Shown one piece after another: positions 61,025 to 64,000 of a DNA stretch of 64,000 bases. This DNA comes from Methylomonas koyamae (lineage in GTDB: Bacteria; Pseudomonadota; Gammaproteobacteria; Methylococcales; Methylomonadaceae): assembly GCF_019669905.1 (NCBI RefSeq), contig NZ_AP019777.1, forward strand, positions 2,976,001 to 3,040,000, written 5' to 3'. The position numbers were made by a program, and so were the translations under genes. How positions within the stretch are numbered: the first letter of the stretch is position 1; every line of letters starts with the position of its first letter. Under the pieces are notes generated by a model that saw only the letters and a list, made by a program, of their open reading frames with translations, searched no databases and was not told the DNA's origin.

Positions 61025-62002
61025 TCAAACGGCAAGCGGCTTCTTGCGGCCGAGCGCGGTAAAACCGAACAATGCCGAGCCGAACAGCCACACAGCCCCC
61101 GGCAGCGGAACAGCGCTGACGCCGGTGTTGTTAATGGTCAACCGGTATGCCTGGCCGGCGGCCGTACCGCAATTCTGGCCGTTGGCGTTGTCGTCCGGGC
61201 AGCTTCCGGCCCAGCCGATCAAGTAGTAACCTGCCTTCAAGCCCTGCAGCGTCAGCATCGCTTCGCCGGCACTCAAACTGGCGAAACCGGTGTAGACGTA
61301 GGGCGAGTTTTGGTTGACGTTGGCCAATGCGTTACCGTTCAGCGGATCGCTAGCGCCGCCGCCGTATTGGCCGACGTTTCCCGGATTGCTCGCGCCGGCG
61401 AATAAACCTTGCACCTTGTCGCCGTCGCCGTTAGTAAAGGAGTATCCGGCATTGGCGTAACCGATCCAGCCGTCATGGCCGCTGACCAGCGTACCGCCGT
61501 TGGAATTCATCCAGCCGTTACTGCCCAAGCTCGGATTGACGCCAACCTCTTTATCATGCCCGGCCACACCGCCGTCGGACGGGCCGCGGACCTGGCTCCA
61601 TTCATGGCCGTAACCGCCGCCGGTGGCGGCCCCGGTAACCATCGGCGCCGAGCCGCTGGTCCAGATCGAAAAGCCCGGAAAATTCATCGGCGACGCGCCG
61701 CCGTTTTGCTTCAGATTGACGGTGAGGTCGAACCGCGTGCCGGCAGCCAGGTCGGTCGAATCGCCGACCTGAAAAATCCGGAACTGCGCCGTATGGGTCC
61801 AGCCGTAGTTAAACCCGGTACCGTAATCGGCCCAAGCGCGTTTCGGCGCATTGCCGGAAACCGTCGCACTATCGCCGGCGCCGATAACGCCCAAACTAGC
61901 AGGACTGATAGCGGCCGCCTGCCCGGAATATGCGGCCATGGCGCCGGCGCCGAGTACGGCAAGAATGGCTTGGCGTAAGCTGTGTTGATTGATGCCTAAC
62001 AT
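61025..62002 (-). CDS. Secreted protein with PEP-CTERM-like tail, next to the peroxidase
   Basis: 325 residues, not recognised. Signal peptide (about 31 residues, ending GQAAA), then an aromatic-rich, Gly/Asn-rich domain (RAWADYGTGFNYGWTHTAQF; YVYTGFASLSAGEAMLTLQGLKAGYYLIGWAG) with one pair of cysteines (CPDDNANGQNC), and a tail with SAVPLPGAVWLF, a short helix and GRKKP. The middle part resembles surface copper-associated or PEP-CTERM proteins of methanotrophs only in composition. It is 260 bp upstream of the peroxidase gene and may share its regulation. A possible c-di-GMP riboswitch lies in its leader. Confidence 0.78.
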   Translation of the reverse strand: MLGINQHSLRQAILAVLGAGAMAAYSGQAAAISPASLGVIGAGDSATVSGNAPKRAWADYGTGFNYGWTHTAQFRIFQVGDSTDLAAGTRFDLTVNLKQNGGASPMNFPGFSIWTSGSAPMVTGAATGGGYGHEWSQVRGPSDGGVAGHDKEVGVNPSLGSNGWMNSNGGTLVSGHDGWIGYANAGYSFTNGDGDKVQGLFAGASNPGNVGQYGGGASDPLNGNALANVNQNSPYVYTGFASLSAGEAMLTLQGLKAGYYLIGWAGSCPDDNANGQNCGTAAGQAYRLTINNTGVSAVPLPGAVWLFGSALFGFTALGRKKPLAV

Positions 62003-62049
62003 TTGGATGCCTCGATACGTGATTCAAATTAAGTAAATGCAAGTTGCCT

Positions 62050-62130
62050 GTTCCGGGGCAGTCAGGCCGTCTCCGTGCGAGACCCCTGAATTTCCGCATC
62101 CTCCTCACGGCAGGTTTGGCTTTTTCCCGA
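62050..62130 (-). ncRNA. Possible GEMM-type (c-di-GMP-I) riboswitch
   Basis: Minus-strand leader of the 61025-62002 gene: AAAGCCAAACC, then a short stem TGCC..GGAGG, GGATGCGGAAATTC (compare GGGACGCAAAGCC), a second stem GGTCTC-GCAC-GGAGAC and GGCCTGACTGCC. The order and the CAAACC element are those of GEMM-I, but several conserved bases differ. Covariance-model search would decide. Confidence 0.42.
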
Positions 62131-62225
62131 CAGTGATATCGTTTCCATCTATCACACAGCCCTTTAAGCACAATTCATACCTGTTTTTTTTGTTTTTAAT
62201 TCAATCACTTGCAATAAACAAACCA

Positions 62226-62251
62226 AAAACTGCGGGTTTTGCCGCAGTTTT
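62226..62251. terminator. Hairpin with T run upstream of the secreted-protein leader
   Basis: AAAACTGCGG pairs with CCGCAGTTTT across GTTTTG. Suitable as a terminator in either direction, but no gene ends here. The rest of 62252-62966 shows no gene I can support; a frame at 62368-62745 has no family features. Confidence 0.5.
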
Positions 62252-62966
62252 GACCCTGTTCGGGCCGCAACAATAAAACCGGCAAACGTGGGAGAAAGCC
62301 AAAACATTTCAATGCTTTATAGAACATTGCCGGCTTAGGCCGAATTGCGTCTAAACCGGCTGCCGTTTTATTGTCCGATTCGATAATGACCGATACGAAC
62401 CGGCGCGAACGGCGTCGAAACTAAAAATTTTCTAGCTCTATGTAATTGTTTTATATTGGATACTTTATTCAATAGCGCATCTGGCGCTATTGGCGCCGCG
62501 CCAACGAAACCGATCGCTGCCAGGCAATAAGAACACAATTTGTGTGATTTCACCTGTCGCTGCGGCATATCCCGCAGTTTGCAATTAGCCGCCGTTTCGG
62601 TTTTTCGGCCAAGCCGCATGGCACCATTCCAATTGCAAGCGGCCGACGAAAATCGGGCAGCCATGTGCCGAACCCGGCCCGGCCGTGCGTTTTCGGCCGC
62701 AGCCAATCCGGCGAAACTGCGCGCCGAGTCGGTTTTCAAAGCCAAAGTCCCTTCTTAGCCGGCGCCAGGCCGACAAGTCGGTCTATTAAATTCAAAATAT
62801 TGATTTGAAAGGATGTTGTCCAAAGCGGGCATGGCTATTGCTGACCCGGCTTACCGACTGCTCGCCCCGGCTCCGAATTTTGCGGCAACGCCCCAGTAAG
62901 GCGCTTGCGGCGATTGTTTCTCCCCTTGGGTGCAGCGGCTTTGTCAGTTCGATAGTGGAATAAGCA

Positions 62967-64000
62967 TGAAATTACCCTATAAGCGTGTGCTGGCCTTCGC
63001 GGCCGCGCTCGGCATTGGATTTATCTTGGCGCCGCAGCCGGATCCGCCGTTTACCGGCCACGGCGACCCCGCAGCGTTAAGCCAGTTGTACCAACGTTGG
63101 AAAAACGCTCACGAGCAATCCGCCCGCCCGGATACGCTGCAACTTGGCTTGAGCTATTCCAAAGCGCTGTCCGCACGCTTCAGTCCGGCCGCCGGCCGGC
63201 TCCAACTCAATCTGCGTACCGGTCGCTTGCAGGCGGCGGTGTCCGATTTGCCGGCAACAGGCCAATACGAACTCTGGCTGCTGGACAACCATCGCCCATC
63301 CCGGCAACGGCTGCGGATCGGGCAACTAGAGCCTACCGCTGACGGACACCGCTTGGCCGTGCAGCTCGATCCGCAGCAAATGCGCGGATTTACGCTGGAC
63401 GCTGCCGCAATCGTCCAAGCCGGAACCTCGCCCGACAACGGCGGCCTGTTGTTCGGCTCGCCTAGCCTACTGCAACGCCTGTATTTCACCGAACACGACT
63501 GGCCGGGCGCGATGCTGGCCGCTGCCGGCGGCGTATCCGCGTCTGAGCGCGCGCCGTTCGAATTCCTGTTACCCAAGACCGCCCAAGCCGGCAATTTCGG
63601 CCGCGGCCCGCAATTGGCGCAGTTGATCGCCCGCGGCCAGAAGATTTTTACCGAAGAGACCTTTGGCGGTAACGGCCGCACCTGCGCCACCTGCCACCGC
63701 CCTGACAATAACCATACGATCGATCCGAATTACATCGCCAAACTGCCGAAGAGCGACCCGCTGTTCGTCGCCGAAACCAGGCCGGAACTGGCCGATTTGG
63801 AAAAACCGGCGCTGCTGCGCCAGTTCGCGTTGTTCGTCGCTAACGCCGATGGCTTCGACCGGCCGCCGGTGATGCGCAGCGCCTCGCACTTGCTGGGTCT
63901 GGCCAACACGCTGACCTTCGAACGCGCGGTCAATCCGGGCTACGGTAACGGCGAATTTACCCAGGACGAAGCCTATTTCAACAGCCACGATCCCGAAGCC
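62967..64000 (+). CDS. Second di-heme cytochrome c peroxidase-like protein (3' end outside window)
   Basis: The frame is open from ATG 62967 to the window edge (344 residues). A signal-anchor (FAAALGIGFILAPQP) is followed by an unusual domain of about 150 residues (about 40-190: WLLDNHRPSRQ, TADGHRLAVQLDPQQ, LLFGSPSLLQRLYFTEHDW) that I do not recognise. The heme part begins with ARGQKIFTEETFGGNGRTCATCHRP, with CATCH at 240-244; the second heme would lie beyond the window. Expressed divergently from the other peroxidase locus across a 964-bp interval. Confidence 0.85.

Noticed and set aside
62368..62745. A 125-codon minus-strand frame in the 62-63 kb spacer
   Set aside because: No signal peptide, domain, ribosome-binding site or conserved pattern; amino-acid use looks like random translation.

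Overview
The window looks like chromosome of an aerobic gammaproteobacterial methanotroph of the Methylomonas type. The sequence carries tetrahydromethanopterin (H4MPT)-linked formaldehyde oxidation genes (fae, mch and cofactor genes), serine-cycle genes (sgaA, hprA, mtkA/mtkB, mcl), several secreted proteins with a PEP-CTERM-like tail of the VPLPxxxW type, and a split class II ribonucleotide reductase. The genus is inferred from gene content, not from a database search.

Layout. Positions 1-8401 hold a C1-cofactor cluster: pabB (cut by the window edge), an MfnF-like and an MfnD-like methylofuran gene, a divergent HisA-like gene, fae, a CitG-like gene, a RimK-like ATP-grasp, mch and another ATP-grasp. 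A tRNA-Ser(UGA) at 8478-8568 is the attachment site of a 6.5-kb island (8551-15097). The island carries a serine recombinase, a small gene split by an IS5-type element, a ParB-like protein, a MITE related to that IS, a secreted protein and a tyrosine integrase. Just past the right end lies the N-terminal remnant of another integrase, so this tRNA has probably been invaded more than once.

From 15.6 to 32.6 kb are envelope and regulatory genes: a NifX-like protein, an autotransporter with an upstream CRP-type palindrome, CreBC, a yjfLMC-like operon, a heme oxygenase/bacteriophytochrome GGDEF-EAL pair, PutA, and an orphan TssB-TssC fusion. From 32.6 to 34.3 kb is a dense array of hairpin repeats with a tandem duplication. 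Next come nrdJa and nrdJb separated by a DUF2442/DUF4160 pair, with tandem NrdR boxes upstream, and then a very large SNF2 ATPase.

From 44 to 57.6 kb are the serine-cycle genes in two groups (mcl-mtkA-mtkB; sgaA and hprA). Between them sit a SulP transporter fused to two universal-stress domains and a cluster of two paralogous response regulators and one histidine kinase. A short transposon-like element occurs twice. One copy sits exactly at the start codon of a response regulator, and its 8-bp target duplication restores the ATG. The right end (57.6-64 kb) has two sorting-tail secreted proteins and two di-heme cytochrome c peroxidase-like proteins, with a possible c-di-GMP riboswitch.

How the genes work together: Fae and Mch move formaldehyde carbon along the H4MPT route to formate, and the surrounding ligases and pabB probably build H4MPT and methylofuran. 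SgaA, HprA, malate thiokinase and malyl-CoA lyase are steps of the serine cycle; the remaining serine-cycle enzymes are not in the window.
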